A stretch of 64,000 bases of DNA from Ricordea florida (GCA_949710005.1 OX453283.1:25943135-26007134), one strand, 5' to 3'. Numbered from the stretch's first letter, positions 33,701-43,783 are shown. Translations and numbers: made by a program. Notes: generated from the letters alone by a model not told the origin.

Positions 33701-36133
33701 GCTGATGAAGATCAGCTGATAACGCTACGAACTCAAAGCGGTTCGTTTAAAAATAAAGAATATCAGAATCCAGAATATCGATGTGTAATTTGCACTGGTG
33801 TTACACTTGAACTGCACTGCTCTTAGCCAATCAGAATCGAGTAATTTTTTTATGTATATTATTAAATTAAGAACATCCACGGTATTACCTTTGTAAATGA
33901 GTACCAACATTGTCTGTGGGGGGTGGGGTAGGAAGATTTACGGTAATTCCAAGAAAACATCGAAATTTGTTCAACGGTCCAAAGCATTTTACAAAGATTC
34001 TAGTTTCTTCCTTGGCGGTGGAGAGCTTTGGCTGTCGGTGTACCTTTCCGAGGCCGTTTAGTGGCCAGTACTTTCGAGAGACGGGTTCCCCCCCGGAAAG
34101 CTATTTTATGATCGGAATTTTTACAGCGGTAATTACAAATTTTTTATTATTTGTTTTTCCAAGATTTAAGCAAAGCAATTCCTAGTAAACTTTGACTGGT
34201 TTGTACGCTAAGAACTACAATAGCATTTGTTAAATGCGAACTTAGAAATGGAGTTGAATGGTTCCGTAACGTTAAGAGACTTTGCAAACGGCCCCCGGAA
34301 ACCTATTTCATGATCGCAATGTTTACAGCGAAAATCACAATTTTCTTGGTTTTCAAGTTTAAACAATACAGTTGTAAGTTAACGTGCACGTTGGGTTAGT
34401 TTATACGCTACTAACTTCAAAAAAGTTCGATAGACTGCGACCTAAACATCGAGCTCTGGTCCCGTTAAGTTATCCCGGCTTTCGAGAAACCTGACCCGAG
34501 ACCTGAACGCTGACTTTTAAATAGCGCTAATGAACAAGGTATGAAAACGAGAGTAAAAGTGAAAGATTCACTGCTAAACAACAGAGTAGTCTGACCATTT
34601 GCCGAGCTTAGAGGGCTTACGTCTGCAACAGTCTAAGAAATTACGAAATTGTGATCCTGCAAATGCATAGCTACACTATAGCTCGGAATGTAGTGAAAAT
34701 GAAACATGCCAAATTCTAAGGTCCGATCCTATCATAAAGATAAATTTATTCCTCAGTCTGTGCCACCTTAGAAATTGCATTTGTGTTTGCTTAAAAATGC
34801 AAAGTGACAACATATTTGCGATCGCCCTACAGGCGTAGCGTGCAAACTCTACAAGGGAACAATTTTCCCTCTGGGATTAAAACAGCTGAAAGACATGGAA
34901 AACTTAATTTCTCTCACCGCCAACTGAAAAAAGAAAATTACTGCGCCGTTGCATATTTTTACACCATTTTGTTGAGAAGTCATATCAGATAAAAAATCAA
35001 ATATTAACTTAGATGACAACATTATTTTGAACACAAGTCATAAGAAATCACTGAAGACAAATGCTCTATGATCTCACTTACTTCGATGTGTTGTGACGAA
35101 GAGCGTCTATGACCTTGTCGACGATTAGCTTTACGACGCCGCTGTCAGCGACAGTGTTTGGCCAAGACCACAAGCCTCTAGATGAGCCCATGTGAGTGTT
35201 ATCCTCCGGGAAAACAATTGATTCCCGTACAAAATGAATTCCATTGAAACGTTTAACTTTGTTTTTGAGGACAAAACTGCTCTTGTAAGGACAAGAAGGG
35301 AGGTAACCGCTTTTAGTTATCAGAGGAAGCGAATAAAACTCCAGGAATCTTTTGCTGTATGTGGCGTTGTGTACCATCTCTTCCAAGCGGTGTTCTGTGG
35401 CAAACAGTGCATGGAGCGCGTCTTTTTTCGCAAGAACTGTTGAATTATCTTGAAATGGTGAAAGGAATTTTGAAGTGATCAGCTGGAGCTCCGAACCAGG
35501 ATCAGAACTCGCCCAATAGACCTCAACAAAACCACTGCCTGTTCCTTGCTTGTGAATGGCTTCGATGTAGTGACGGCTACCGGCGCGAAGTTCAATGTGA
35601 TTCGAGATTTGTTCCCTGTACTTGTTCAATTCACCTTTAACAGTCCACGCTGAAGACTCTGTGGAGTACACTTGAGCAATTTTCTTCTTTAAAGTTGGAT
35701 CCTCGTTTGCACTGAGCCATAGTTCTGACGTATCGTCGGATGCAATCGCAAAACGGTACAAGCCGCTTTTAGGCGGCTGAATGAAACCGAAAATCAATTG
35801 TCCGTAATCAATTCCACTGTCTTCAGCTTGGAATTCGGTGATAATCTTCGCCTCGTCTGGGTAAGATGGAAATGCAGGCCACTTCTTTAAAAACCACACT
35901 TCTGCGCTACACACTCCACGCCAAATATGATTATTTAACCCAACCAAAAGCGTTTTTGAGGGCTTTTCTTGACCTCGAACAATTGTGAAATTCACAACGG
36001 ACGAAATACCATTTCCGGTTTCTTTAGAAAACATATAAACCAAGTACGAAAATAAGCTGGCCGATAGAATTACTACAGATATCTTTGTCAACCTTTGAAG
36101 TCTTCGCAAGCGAAATAATCTGGAAACGGCCAT
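22597..36133 (-). CDS. B4GALNT3/4: PA14-domain beta-1,4-N-acetylgalactosaminyltransferase (B4GALNT3/4-like), complete, 4 exons
   Basis: Exons on the minus strand: 36133-35082 (1052 nt), 33220-32698 (523), 23497-23353 (145), 22745-22597 (149), giving 622 aa. All introns are GT-AG with consistent phases. Features: a short basic cytoplasmic tail, a membrane anchor at about residues 18-35 (type II Golgi topology), a PA14-like domain at about 105-215 ([42 protein letters not shown]), and a GT7/CHGN-type catalytic region with FLFDLHLD (DLH at 510-512, presumed metal site) and [10 protein letters not shown] (585-594). Family members transfer GalNAc beta-1,4 to GlcNAc on glycoprotein glycans. The protein is shorter than vertebrate B4GALNT3/4 (about 1000 aa). 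The start is the first ATG before the anchor, in the same position as the paralogue at 44808. The donor sugar is inferred from the family. Confidence 0.93.
22855..23300 (-). repeat. About four monomers of the 106-bp satellite in intron 3 of the minus-strand gene
   Basis: The plus strand carries the reverse complement (CAGTAGCTTTACAAAGAATG), so the monomer is in the sense direction of this gene's transcript. It is the same family as the array at 1-3070. Confidence 0.95.
23516..23790. repeat. AAT/GAT-rich microsatellites
   Basis: Several AATAAT/GATAAT runs (about 23516-23640 and 23727-23790) in intron 2 of the minus-strand gene. The rest of 23498-24449 shows no gene. Confidence 0.85.
25037..26353 (-). 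pseudogene. Zinc-ribbon, DUF6570-like and partial Helitron N-terminal coding segments, copy 1
   Basis: 26353-25952 holds CRVCHEAW and CSQC (zinc ribbon). 25955-25704 holds [20 protein letters not shown] and [18 protein letters not shown], the DUF6570 signature that usually follows the zinc ribbon directly. 25687-25037 holds [10 protein letters not shown] and [17 protein letters not shown] and then loses similarity. A one-base frameshift separates the first two segments and is shared with copy 2. No HUH motif or helicase follows. Confidence 0.75.
26461..27564 (-). pseudogene. USP-like ubiquitin protease domain in the Helitron-like element, copy 1
   Basis: Two in-frame segments (27564-27232, then 27216-26461) are separated by a TAA. 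The first holds a Cys box ([10 protein letters not shown], candidate nucleophile C31). The second has two CxxC pairs (CNTC, CVTC) typical of the USP zinc ribbon, FLFIEFPPG, and a His box [12 protein letters not shown] followed by WTYFDDL. Relatives of this module precede DUF6570 and Helitron domains in other anthozoan elements, from memory. The same TAA occurs in copy 2; a second stop ending the frame at 26461 is private to this copy. Whether any product is active is unknown; the reading frame is broken. Confidence 0.78.
27892..27915. repeat. AT dinucleotide microsatellite
   Basis: A dozen TA units about 85 bp from the left end of the nested element, a position where Helentron-related elements often carry simple repeats. 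Confidence 0.9.
29468..29560. repeat. AAT trinucleotide microsatellite
   Basis: About twelve AAT units followed by interrupted AAT/GAT units inside the nested element. Confidence 0.92.
30563..30778. mobile_element. Tandem pair of about 102-bp palindromic MITEs, CACTCCC arm type
   Basis: Copies at 30563-30664 and 30677-30778 look identical. Each runs from TTAACCCTTTCACTCCCAAG to CTTGGGAGTGAAAGGGTTAA with the core GACGAGTAAAATCGTC. The spacer GGGAGATAGTTTT matches the flank of the pair at 20296-20508. Confidence 0.9.
31258..32697. other. Rest of intron 2 of the minus-strand gene; MITE content
   Basis: Holds a foldback at 31482-31608 (arms GCACCTACCCCTCTCCTAACC and GGTTAGGGGAGGGGTAGGTG) with a half copy at about 52590-52665. 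It also holds the dispersed repeat at 31735-31905 related to 18015-18165, and a short direct repeat TGAGATTGACTCATTTTTCG near 32316-32360. No gene recognised. Confidence 0.65.
33446..33570. mobile_element. Palindromic MITE in intron 1 of the minus-strand gene
   Basis: Outer arms GTTCAATTTGGAATTAATTT / AAATTAATTCCAAATTGAAC, inner arms TTTTTCCAAAAG and GAAATTGCAC with complements. It lies between the two longest coding exons of the gene. Confidence 0.85.
34060..34480. repeat. Diverged direct duplication of about 200 bp in intron 1 of the minus-strand gene
   Basis: CCCCCGGAAAGCTATTTTATGATCGGAAT at 34089 and CCCCCGGAAACCTATTTCATGATCGCAAT at 34292 start two similar blocks (spacing about 203 bp), each followed by TTTACAGCG and a TACGCTA-AACT phrase. 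A related phrase occurs near 49190. Confidence 0.6.
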
Positions 36134-37431
36134 TTTTCGGCTGGGCCGGCGATGTTATGTTAACCGTATGTTCGCTCTGAGCTTGAAGTGCGTTGCAATA
36201 AGTGGCACTTAGATATGGAACTGGGAACGAACCTCATCACTCCGGGTTGAAAATTGACTTGATGTGACGATGTGACATGTGGGAAGTGTGTTTACTCCAC
36301 TTTGCTGAATGGGTACGTTTGTAGCCGCAATTATTTTCACTTCTCCCACTGTCTGAGCTGAGAATTTTGTATTAGCTCTAAAAATTATCCAAAAAGTCTT
36401 AGCTACCTTTGCGAAAAACAAAAACTCCACAATTTCTAGCGAAGAACGCTCTGAGATTTTCAAACAGTTTATTTAAAAACGTTTTTGACCAATATTCAAC
36501 TTGTCTGACACGTAATATTATTGGTGATTAATAGAACAAAAACATTTTTAACATCTGTTGTGGCAAGCAGTCCTTTGGTACCAGTCCTCTTGGTACCAGC
36601 CTGTCGTACCTAGCGTTTCGTTGCCTTAGTATTTTGTAACGGACAAAATTATTTCAACTAAAAAACGTACGTATCTGCAGGAATTTATATACAAAGTTCA
36701 AGTCGTAGGAAATAACCTTATTGTAGAGTTAGAACCGTCCAGTTTTAATTTCAAACTATCTGAGAAATACTGAATCCCATCCTTTCACGATAATAACAAT
36801 GGCGCTGACCACGCTGTGGCGTCCTCAATTTCTTACCGAACGAATGCTAAATTATTCAGTTCCATTCGTCTGTGACTATCGGCTCGCTAGCAAATTGCCA
36901 AATTTGTTGAAATCACGGAGCAACAAGCAAGGCTTATAGTGCAAATGAAATTCTGATTTCGTTTTCTTCCCACCTTTTAGGGGGTATAATACAACATAAT
37001 TTCCAGTATTTCGGCTTTTTTACAGTCACAGGAAAAGCAAGCTAACCATTGCTGCCAAGTACATGTGGTTAATTTTAAATTTCCAGTTTTATTTTGGCGA
37101 GAACAATAGATGTTTTACGATATATTATAAAAAAGGATTTTGGCAGACATGTCCAGCTTGCTTGGCCAATAGTGTCTTATTTAGGTTCTTCGTGCACGTG
37201 TATTTATAAAAAGCAATTGACATCTAATTTTGCAAACAATAATTCCCTTTCCAACGCTGTGAAATGTTTTCGCGAATGAATTCTCAATGACAGTGCTTTT
37301 AATCCGACATTTTTCTCGAATTGGGCGAGCCAAGGTTAATTCAAAGTTTTATTTCCTGACCGTCTAAGGCCGACGTAATTTTCTTTTGTCCTCTGAATAT
37401 GTTTTGGTAGGAGCGTTTCTCTTTCCTTTTA
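36134..37431. other. 5' flank of the minus-strand gene; no other gene recognised
   Basis: Begins one base before the start codon at 36133. No TATA box at an obvious distance was recognised. Short open frames here match nothing I know. Confidence 0.5.
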
Positions 37432-37691
37432 GGGACGGACCATTAGAAAAGTGATTGGGGGGGGGGGAATTTTCAGCTTGCACGAATTTTTTTTTTTCGC
37501 TCACTGCTTGTGCAGGAATTTTTTTTTTTAGTGGAACCCCTCTGCACGAATTTTTTTTACTACGTGTGAAAAAGTCACAATTGGACCTTCCTTCTGCATG
37601 AATTTTTTTTGGCATTTTCCCTTGCATGAATTTTTTTTGGGTTTTTTCCCCAGTTGCCCCTCCCCCCATCACTTTTCTAATGGTCCGTCCC
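37432..37691 (+). mobile_element. PIF/Harbinger-like MITE, family A, copy 4
   Basis: Ends GGGACGGACCATTAGAAAAG and CTTTTCTAATGGTCCGTCCC, with TTA on both sides (37429-37431 and 37692-37694). Internal TGCACGAATTTTTTT and TGCATGAATTTTTTT blocks as in copies 1-3. Confidence 0.9.
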
Positions 37692-37694
37692 TTA

Positions 37695-37894
37695 GGGACT
37701 GTTTGTCATTTATGGCTAGGGGGACTGGTGTTTAGAGTAGGGATGGGGGGGGGGGGGGGTAGAATTTTCAAGACCAAGGGAAATGGCTTTTTTTTTTTTA
37801 AAAAAAACAGTAGAATTGAGGGGGGTAAACTTTTAGAATCCGTTGTTTCAACCCTTCTGTTGCCGTTTTGTAGATATAAATAACGAACAGTCCC
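37695..37894. mobile_element. Harbinger-like MITE abutting family A copy 4
   Basis: Ends GGGACTGTTTGTCATTTAT and ATAAATAACGAACAGTCCC. The left TTA (37692-37694) is also the right target duplication of the preceding MITE; the right flank is TCA. G-runs and poly-T/poly-A tracts fill the interior. Confidence 0.75.
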
Positions 37895-38272
37895 TCAGCA
37901 CAGTAGCAGATTGTGCTATATTTTAACTCCTGTTTCTTAGTTTCTTAGTGAAACTGATGAAATTTTCATTTTTGAAAAAAACAACAACTGCACAAGTTTT
38001 TTCACTCCTATAAAAACTTTGCCAGACAAAGGCAACCAGATTAACAACATTTCGGCGAAATTATTGAGGCAATGTCCTGACTTACTCTCAGAATCTCTAA
38101 CTGTAATATTCAATCAATCCTTGATAACTGGCATCTTCCCTGATGAATGGAAATCTGCCAGAATCATTCCATTGTACAAAAACTCTGGGAAGCGTAGTGA
38201 GCCAACAAATTATCGACCCATTTCTGTAATTCCAGTCGTAGCCAAAGTTTTTGAGCGCATAATTTATGACCA

Positions 38273-38516
38273 GGGGCCGGTTGTTCGAAGCAGGGTTAAG
38301 GTAATCCACGGTTAGTGCGAAATTTAAATGCAGATATGAAAGCTTAAAAAGCACATTCAGTACAATTCCTTTTGAATACAATTTGATGATTGCATGCTCT
38401 GAAAAAAAAAACAGTGAAAGTTATCGGAGAAAATGCTTCTCAACAAGAGGAAAAGAAACCCAGGTTAAAATTTAACCCTGGATTAGCGCTAATCGGCCTT
38501 CGAACAACCGGGCCCA
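38273..38516. mobile_element. TIR MITE inserted in the LINE
   Basis: Inverted ends GGGGCCGGTTGTTCGAAGC and CTTCGAACAACCGGGCCC, with internal CAGGGTTAAGGTAA / TTTAACCCTGGATTAGCG arms. CCAG or CAG flanks both sides. The LINE codons on either side are contiguous once it is removed. Confidence 0.82.
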
Positions 38517-38950
38517 GGTATACAACGTACTATCTAATTAAGACTAGTCATAGTTGTCACTAAATCTGCCCCCGACCTTGTAAAAACTGAATGAAGACTG
38601 CATGTGGTTGTCCATGTATTTGTTATGTATTTGTTTGAAATGTAGTTTTCGTTTGAGAGTTTGTGAGTGCAAATTCCTTGTTGTGTTTGTGTTTTGTCAA
38701 TTATCACACTTTGTTTCTTGGGTTAATGGAAATCCTCATACATATCGTGTTTAGGATGGGCAATGGTATTTTAACATGTCATACTGAGTTCAATCAACAA
38801 GGCAAATGTAATAGAATGCGTGTTAAACAACAAAACGATCTTTAATTATTTATTTCTAACGAACAATAGAAATGTAGTATAACTATGAAAAATGTCGTTA
38901 TAACGATGAAAAGTTATGAAAGCATTTGTTAATATTGCGTATAATAGCAT

Positions 38951-40446
38951 TCAAAATGTAATATTCTGTAAAAAGAACATGAACTTGTTAAATATAAGGC
39001 AATACAAAATGTCCTTACAGCAAAAGGGAACAATAATTAAAGGGCTCTTCCAAAGACAACATGAATTGGTTAATAATGTAAGGCAATGCAAAATGTCTTT
39101 GGAATAAAACAAAACAATGACTGAATGACGCGGTTTAAACACCTGGCGAAAAAAGAATTGAAAACTATAGCCACAAGTCAAATTCAGTATGTTTGGAAGA
39201 CGTTCAAAATTGATGAAAAAGGAACAGGGTGTTTCTGCATGGAGGACTTCAGATTGTTTCGATGCAGTGAAAGTCAACTGTTTGAAGAACAATCCTTTTT
39301 GTCCTTTGATGTTGAAAAGGTTGAAGTGTCTTTTAGCTGCAAATGACTGAGATGTATTGGTCAAAGTATCAGAAAAAACTGCATTATTGGTTGGATCACC
39401 TTTTCCATCCGGAAATAAAGTTGGAAAAGCCATTGATGCTAAGAATTGACAACTAAATTCATTCAATGGCTCATCACCAATATACCAATTGAATGATTGT
39501 GGAACATGAAGAAAATGTTCATTAATAATTTCTTTTTCCTTTTTGGAGTCAATGTTGGTTGGAACAAAGCTATTCATTTCAGTTTCTGCATTATAAACTT
39601 TCTCATCATCTTCAAAATGAACTGCTCCAGTGTCAATATCCACATCTTCATTTTCATCTGATTTTTTTTCACCCCCTACTCTCATAACATCTGAAAGGAT
39701 GTCATTTTCTGGCAAATTAGCAAGAGTTTCCCTATCTATCTTCACATTTTTGTACAAAGGATTGTTTGGTTCCCCATTTGCATTTTTACCAGTTAACCAC
39801 TAAGGTGCCTCTTCCACCTTTTTGCGCCTCACTACAAAATCCAATGAAAAATTGTTATCTTTACCATTAACAGTCAAAATAATCACAGGCAAATCTTTTG
39901 GACACCTAGGAAGTATTTCTGCAAGTTGTTGTACATCCTGAGGCAAAGTAAGCACATGGCCTTTACATGCTCTTTGACCACCCCTTGGTTTTGTGTACAC
40001 ATGCATAACAGGAAATGCTCTTGCAATGAGCATTTCTGCAAATTGTGTCAAGCCTTGTAACTTAACTCCTTGGGAACTGGAGAAGGTATCATAGAGTTAT
40101 CGGCTGAAAATTTTTTGGGAACACTTTTGTCACGCACACATTGAGAGCAAATGTAATTTGCAGAATTCTTTGGTTTTGTTTTCAAAGGCCAGGCTTCATG
40201 ACAAACACAGCACTGATAAATTGTAAATTTTAATGCATTATGAAATCTCATATTTTCCTTGGACGATTTTTGCTGATGAAGTTCCTCATTATATGCTGTT
40301 GGATTTTTAAAATCATTTTCGTTCATCAAAGGTTTGTCATCCTTATCATGAACATTATCAGCAAACAGTGATAGTAAGGTTAAATTGTTATCTTCATTCG
40401 TTTGAAACTCAGAAAAGTAAACTGATGAATTCTTAGAAGATTGCAC
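38951..40446 (-). pseudogene. Zinc-ribbon, DUF6570-like and partial Helitron N-terminal segments, copy 2
   Basis: 40446-40048 (CCVCHEAW, CSQC), 40051-39800 ([20 protein letters not shown]) and 39757-38951 ([17 protein letters not shown], then unrelated sequence). The frameshift between the first two segments is shared with copy 1. A 6-base deletion (after KENMR) and a changed first zinc-site neighbour (CRVC to CCVC) distinguish this copy. Confidence 0.74.
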
Positions 40447-40475
40447 AGATTCATCAGAATTCTTACTTGTCTTTG

Positions 40476-41657
40476 TTATGTTTGCAATTGCCTCTTTCTG
40501 TGGAATCTTTCTTTTTCTATTTCTTGTAAAATTATCGTTTTTCCTTGTGTTTTCTTTTTTTTCTGATTGTGCACAACTTTAGCACCTGAGAATGATAGAG
40601 TATTACTGATTTTAGCATCATTAGTATTCTCTAGATCTACCATGAGGGAGTTGTCCAATATTTCTCTTGCACCTGACTCACATGCAACTCTTGGCCTAGC
40701 ATTAGGTTTCATGTTCATACATGTATTGTAATTTGCAGATGTTTCTGGTGTGCAGTGGAAAATTTCATCTTGTTCATACTGTATTTCCATTTCTCTCAGC
40801 TCATAAATTGTGAAAAACCACCCTTCTTTATAAACTTGTCGCATTGAAGAAAAATTTGCAAACTCTTTTACAGTACAACAAAGGTCATCAAAATAAGTCC
40901 ATTTACTATAACTTTCAACAGCACAAGTGAAGTGGTTATTGTTACAACGCACAACACCTCTTAGTTTGTAATGAACTCCAGCAATTTCAGTCAACTCAAA
41001 GACATTTATGTCCTTCATCAACCCAGGAGGGAATTCAATAAACAGGAATTTAGAGTTTGATACATTACTCAAAACAGGCCAAGTAGTGCGAGTATTACAG
41101 GTGACACAATTCAGTTGTCCTGGGTTTGTATGCACATCAGTAACATACTGGGGCCACATATTTTTATCTAAACCCAAGTGTTGTAATCCATGTTCAGTAA
41201 CTACTGTCAAAAGAATTTTGCTATTCAAAGTCACAAGTTTTGCACAAGTGTTACAGAAAGAATCAAAAGTTCTTAAAGTCACAAAAAGACTCTCTTCATC
41301 TACATTCATATTACCAAGTGTTCTTTACTCAAATATTTGACTAAAACAGGCACTACAATCTCTGGCTACAAATGAACTACAGTGGTCAATGATGTATGAC
41401 CATACAGGTTCGCGAATTTCCTTCAACAAGGCATTGTCTTCTCTCGAACAGATGTAATATGAGCAAGTATTGAAAAGCAGCTCCGTGAACTCATTTTTAG
41501 CTGGCAAATTTAATAAATATGGCATAAACAAATGTGTACACACTTCCAAAAAAGCATCAACTGCACATGAATAAATGCCCGGGTCAGTGAAAACCGAGTT
41601 CATAAAGTGTCGTCTACGAAACGCAACGAACGACTGCTTTGGCTTCGAGTGTGACAT
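40476..41657 (-). pseudogene. USP-like ubiquitin protease domain in the Helitron-like element, copy 2
   Basis: Segments 41657-41325 and 41309-40476 in the same frame, separated by the TAA also seen in copy 1. Cys box [14 protein letters not shown] and CVTC zinc pairs, His box [12 protein letters not shown]. The second segment stays open 26 codons further than in copy 1 because the TAG near 26461 is absent here. Differences between copies are scattered single bases. Confidence 0.78.
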
Positions 41658-42667
41658 TCTTGAACTTAAGATAGAACAAAACCCGGTTATTTCACGTTAG
41701 CACCTTTCTTGTTTTTGACTGGGTTTTGAAATATTTGAGCTATTCCTGATGTGGTTTGAATCGAGTCTGTAGATCCACGTTGCTGATTTGTGTCTGGCAA
41801 ATCAAGTTCAAAGTTCTGTCGATCGACGTTGCTGATTTGTGCCTGACAAATCAAGTTCTTTAAAACTAAAGAATTCCAGTACTGCTGAATAGCTTTTTGT
41901 TAATGATGTGATACTCAATGATAAAAATACTCATCTTATAGCTTGGAATGAAATAAGAAAGCTTGGAATGAAATCGTGACGACTCGTTGCCAAACTTGCC
42001 AAACCCAGTTTGCGCGGTTGCTGAGCCAGGCGCACATGCTGAAAATTAACCGGGACCACCGTGCGCGCCTATTTTCGTCAAATCGAGAAAATTTTCGCAT
42101 ACTAACACTACGACCATACGATACTTCTTATTTACGCGGGGAACATTAGGGTGCCTCCTCGGGTTCCGGCCTCTGGGCCGGAACCCTGCGGGGGCAAATA
42201 GTCTTCTGACACGTCATCAATCCGGTTTCCGTTCTCTACATTCTACGGTTACAGCACTACTTGAGACTACTGATAGTTGGGCTATGAATATTGATCGTGG
42301 TCTCATCAACGCTGTCGTCTATTTAGACCTTAAAAAGGCCTTTGATACAGTTGACCACGAGATTTTTGTTACGTAAATTGCAATATTACGGGATACGGCA
42401 GACCAGTTATAAATGGTTTACCTCTTACTTCAATAAACCTTACTCAAATTTGTCAAATTAATTGTTGTAAGTCAACCCCTAAATCCTTGAAATGTGGCGT
42501 TCCCCAAGGAACAATCCTAGGACCGCTACTTTTTCTGTTATATATCAATGACTTAACAAATTGTTTACAATTTTCACAACCGAGGATGTATGGTGATGAT
42601 ACCAGCGTGATGTTTGCTAGTGATAACAATGGGGTGACGTGACAGGCCTGCACAACTCCCATCCACG

Positions 42668-43560
42668 TGTAATAGCCGGTTATAGCTTTGCTCTAACGAG
42701 TATATCCTTTAGGGATCTGCCCCTTTTGTACGAGACAATAGGGGGATCTTTGAATATTCTTCTAAGCAATGGTTGTTGATGAATTAAATGTCAGTTCTGC
42801 ATGAGTATTTTGCTTTAAGTTAGGCACTGATGGGCGATATTGTGTGACTAAAGGCAAGATTTGCGTGTCTTGTTTACGTTTCTGTTATAGGGCAGCTTTT
42901 CTCTCCTCAAATGTAATTTCTGCGAGAGTTGTTGAAGCAAGAGTTTCAGGATACCCTCTTTCGATGAGGTTTGTTTTAAATTGTGAAATAGCAGTTTTGA
43001 ATGCTGTTTCAGAGGAGTTAGTTCGGAGGAGTCTGAATGCTTCGCCCTTTAATGAAGCCCTTTTTGACCCCTGGTGGGTGGCAACTCGAGAAATGCATGT
43101 ACTGAAATGTTTCAGTAGCTCTGAAATGAGTTTTAATCTCTACTATAGACTTTTATGCAAATCTTTCGCCTTTGTAAACTTTCGTGTCGAGGGACGTTGT
43201 TTCCGTGTCAGAAACTTCAGCCGTGAACTTGATAGTGGGATGGTGGCTATTTGCTTAAGTTCAATGAACTGCGTGACTTCGTCTTTGTTTATATTCCAGA
43301 TAGAGAATATATCGTCAATATACCTTTTCCAGGCGAGTGGTTTTTGAGCGCTTAGATTTAAAATTTGTGATTCTACCTTTCCCATAAAAATGTTGGCAAA
43401 AGGGACTGCCATTTTTGTACCCATGGCTGTTCCATGTGTTTGGAGGTCGTTTTTTTTCCAGTAAACTGGAACTGATGAGTTTTCTTGAAGTGTAAGTTCG
43501 AGCGCTCTTTCAAGATATTGTGTTGGGATGGGGGATTTTCCTTCATAGAATCACAAATTT
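42668..43560 (-). mobile_element. Penelope-like reverse transcriptase fragment
   Basis: The minus strand encodes FYEGKSPIPTQYLERALEL, GTAMGTKMAVPFANIFMGKV, KRYIDDIFSIW (catalytic IDD) and, across frameshifts, CHPPG and SLKDILVRAK near 42700. This order is typical of Penelope-like elements. At about 43547-43576 the plus strand carries an inverted copy of the ESQILNLSAQ-coding stretch at 43347-43377, forming a foldback at the right edge. Neither terminal repeat nor GIY-YIG domain was found. Confidence 0.82.
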
Positions 43561-43579
43561 TAAATCAAAGCGCTCAAAC

Positions 43580-43783
43580 TTTACAAAATATCCCGATGGG
43601 TAGTGAATCATGTAAGCCTTTACAAAATATCCCGAGGGGTAGTGAATCATGTAAGCCTTTACAAAATATCCCGAGATCTTCTGATTACCCACCCCCGAGG
43701 AGATCTCGCGATATTTTGTAAAGGCTTACATGATTCACTACCCCTCGGGATATTTTGTAAAGGCTTACATGATTCACTACCCG
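43580..43783. repeat. 39-bp two-orientation minisatellite, unit 1
   Basis: Monomer TTTACAAAATATCCCGAGGG + GTAGTGAATCATGTAAGCC. About three forward copies, a switch at AGATCTTCTGATTACCCACC, then about two reverse copies, so the array is a large imperfect hairpin. As 39 bp equals 13 codons, frames through it stay open without coding anything. Confidence 0.92.

Larger units (their letters stand above)
38544..42201 (-). mobile_element. Helitron-like element carrying a ubiquitin-protease-like module, copy 2 (uninterrupted)
   Basis: Boundaries come from the split LINE: removing 38544-42201 restores GA|TCTTCTG and an open LINE frame. The insertion is therefore between A and T without target duplication, as for canonical Helitrons. 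The coding-strand 3' end is CTATGACTAG|T. The 5' side starts CTATTTGCCCCCGC and is followed by a strong hairpin (GGGTTCCGGCC / GGCCGGAACCC, 42155-42185) missing from copy 1. The 5' end lacks the usual TC. Length about 3.66 kb, non-autonomous. Confidence 0.85.
37995..42640 (+). mobile_element. Degenerate LINE reverse transcriptase, plus strand, split by two insertions
   Basis: Left part to 38272 encodes NNISAKLLRQCPDLL, GIFPDEWKSARIIPLYKN and NYRPISVIPVVAKVFERII. The short piece 38517-38543 encodes VYNVLSN. The right part from 42202 encodes LLTRHQSGFRSLHSTVTALL, VVYLDLKKAFDTVDHE, then CGVPQGTILGPLLF and MYGDDTSV across frameshifts and stops. Removing the element at 38544-42201 rejoins the frame, which fixes its insertion point. 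The 5' part and endonuclease are missing. Confidence 0.88.

Noticed and set aside
24450-42201. Explaining the two Helitron-like copies as a segmental duplication of the locus
   Set aside because: Flanks differ completely (an intron of a glycosyltransferase gene versus a LINE), and the LINE frame rejoins exactly, so transposition fits better.
42844-43347. Plus-strand 167-aa frame
   Set aside because: Antisense to the Penelope-like reverse transcriptase, which has the recognisable motifs on the minus strand.
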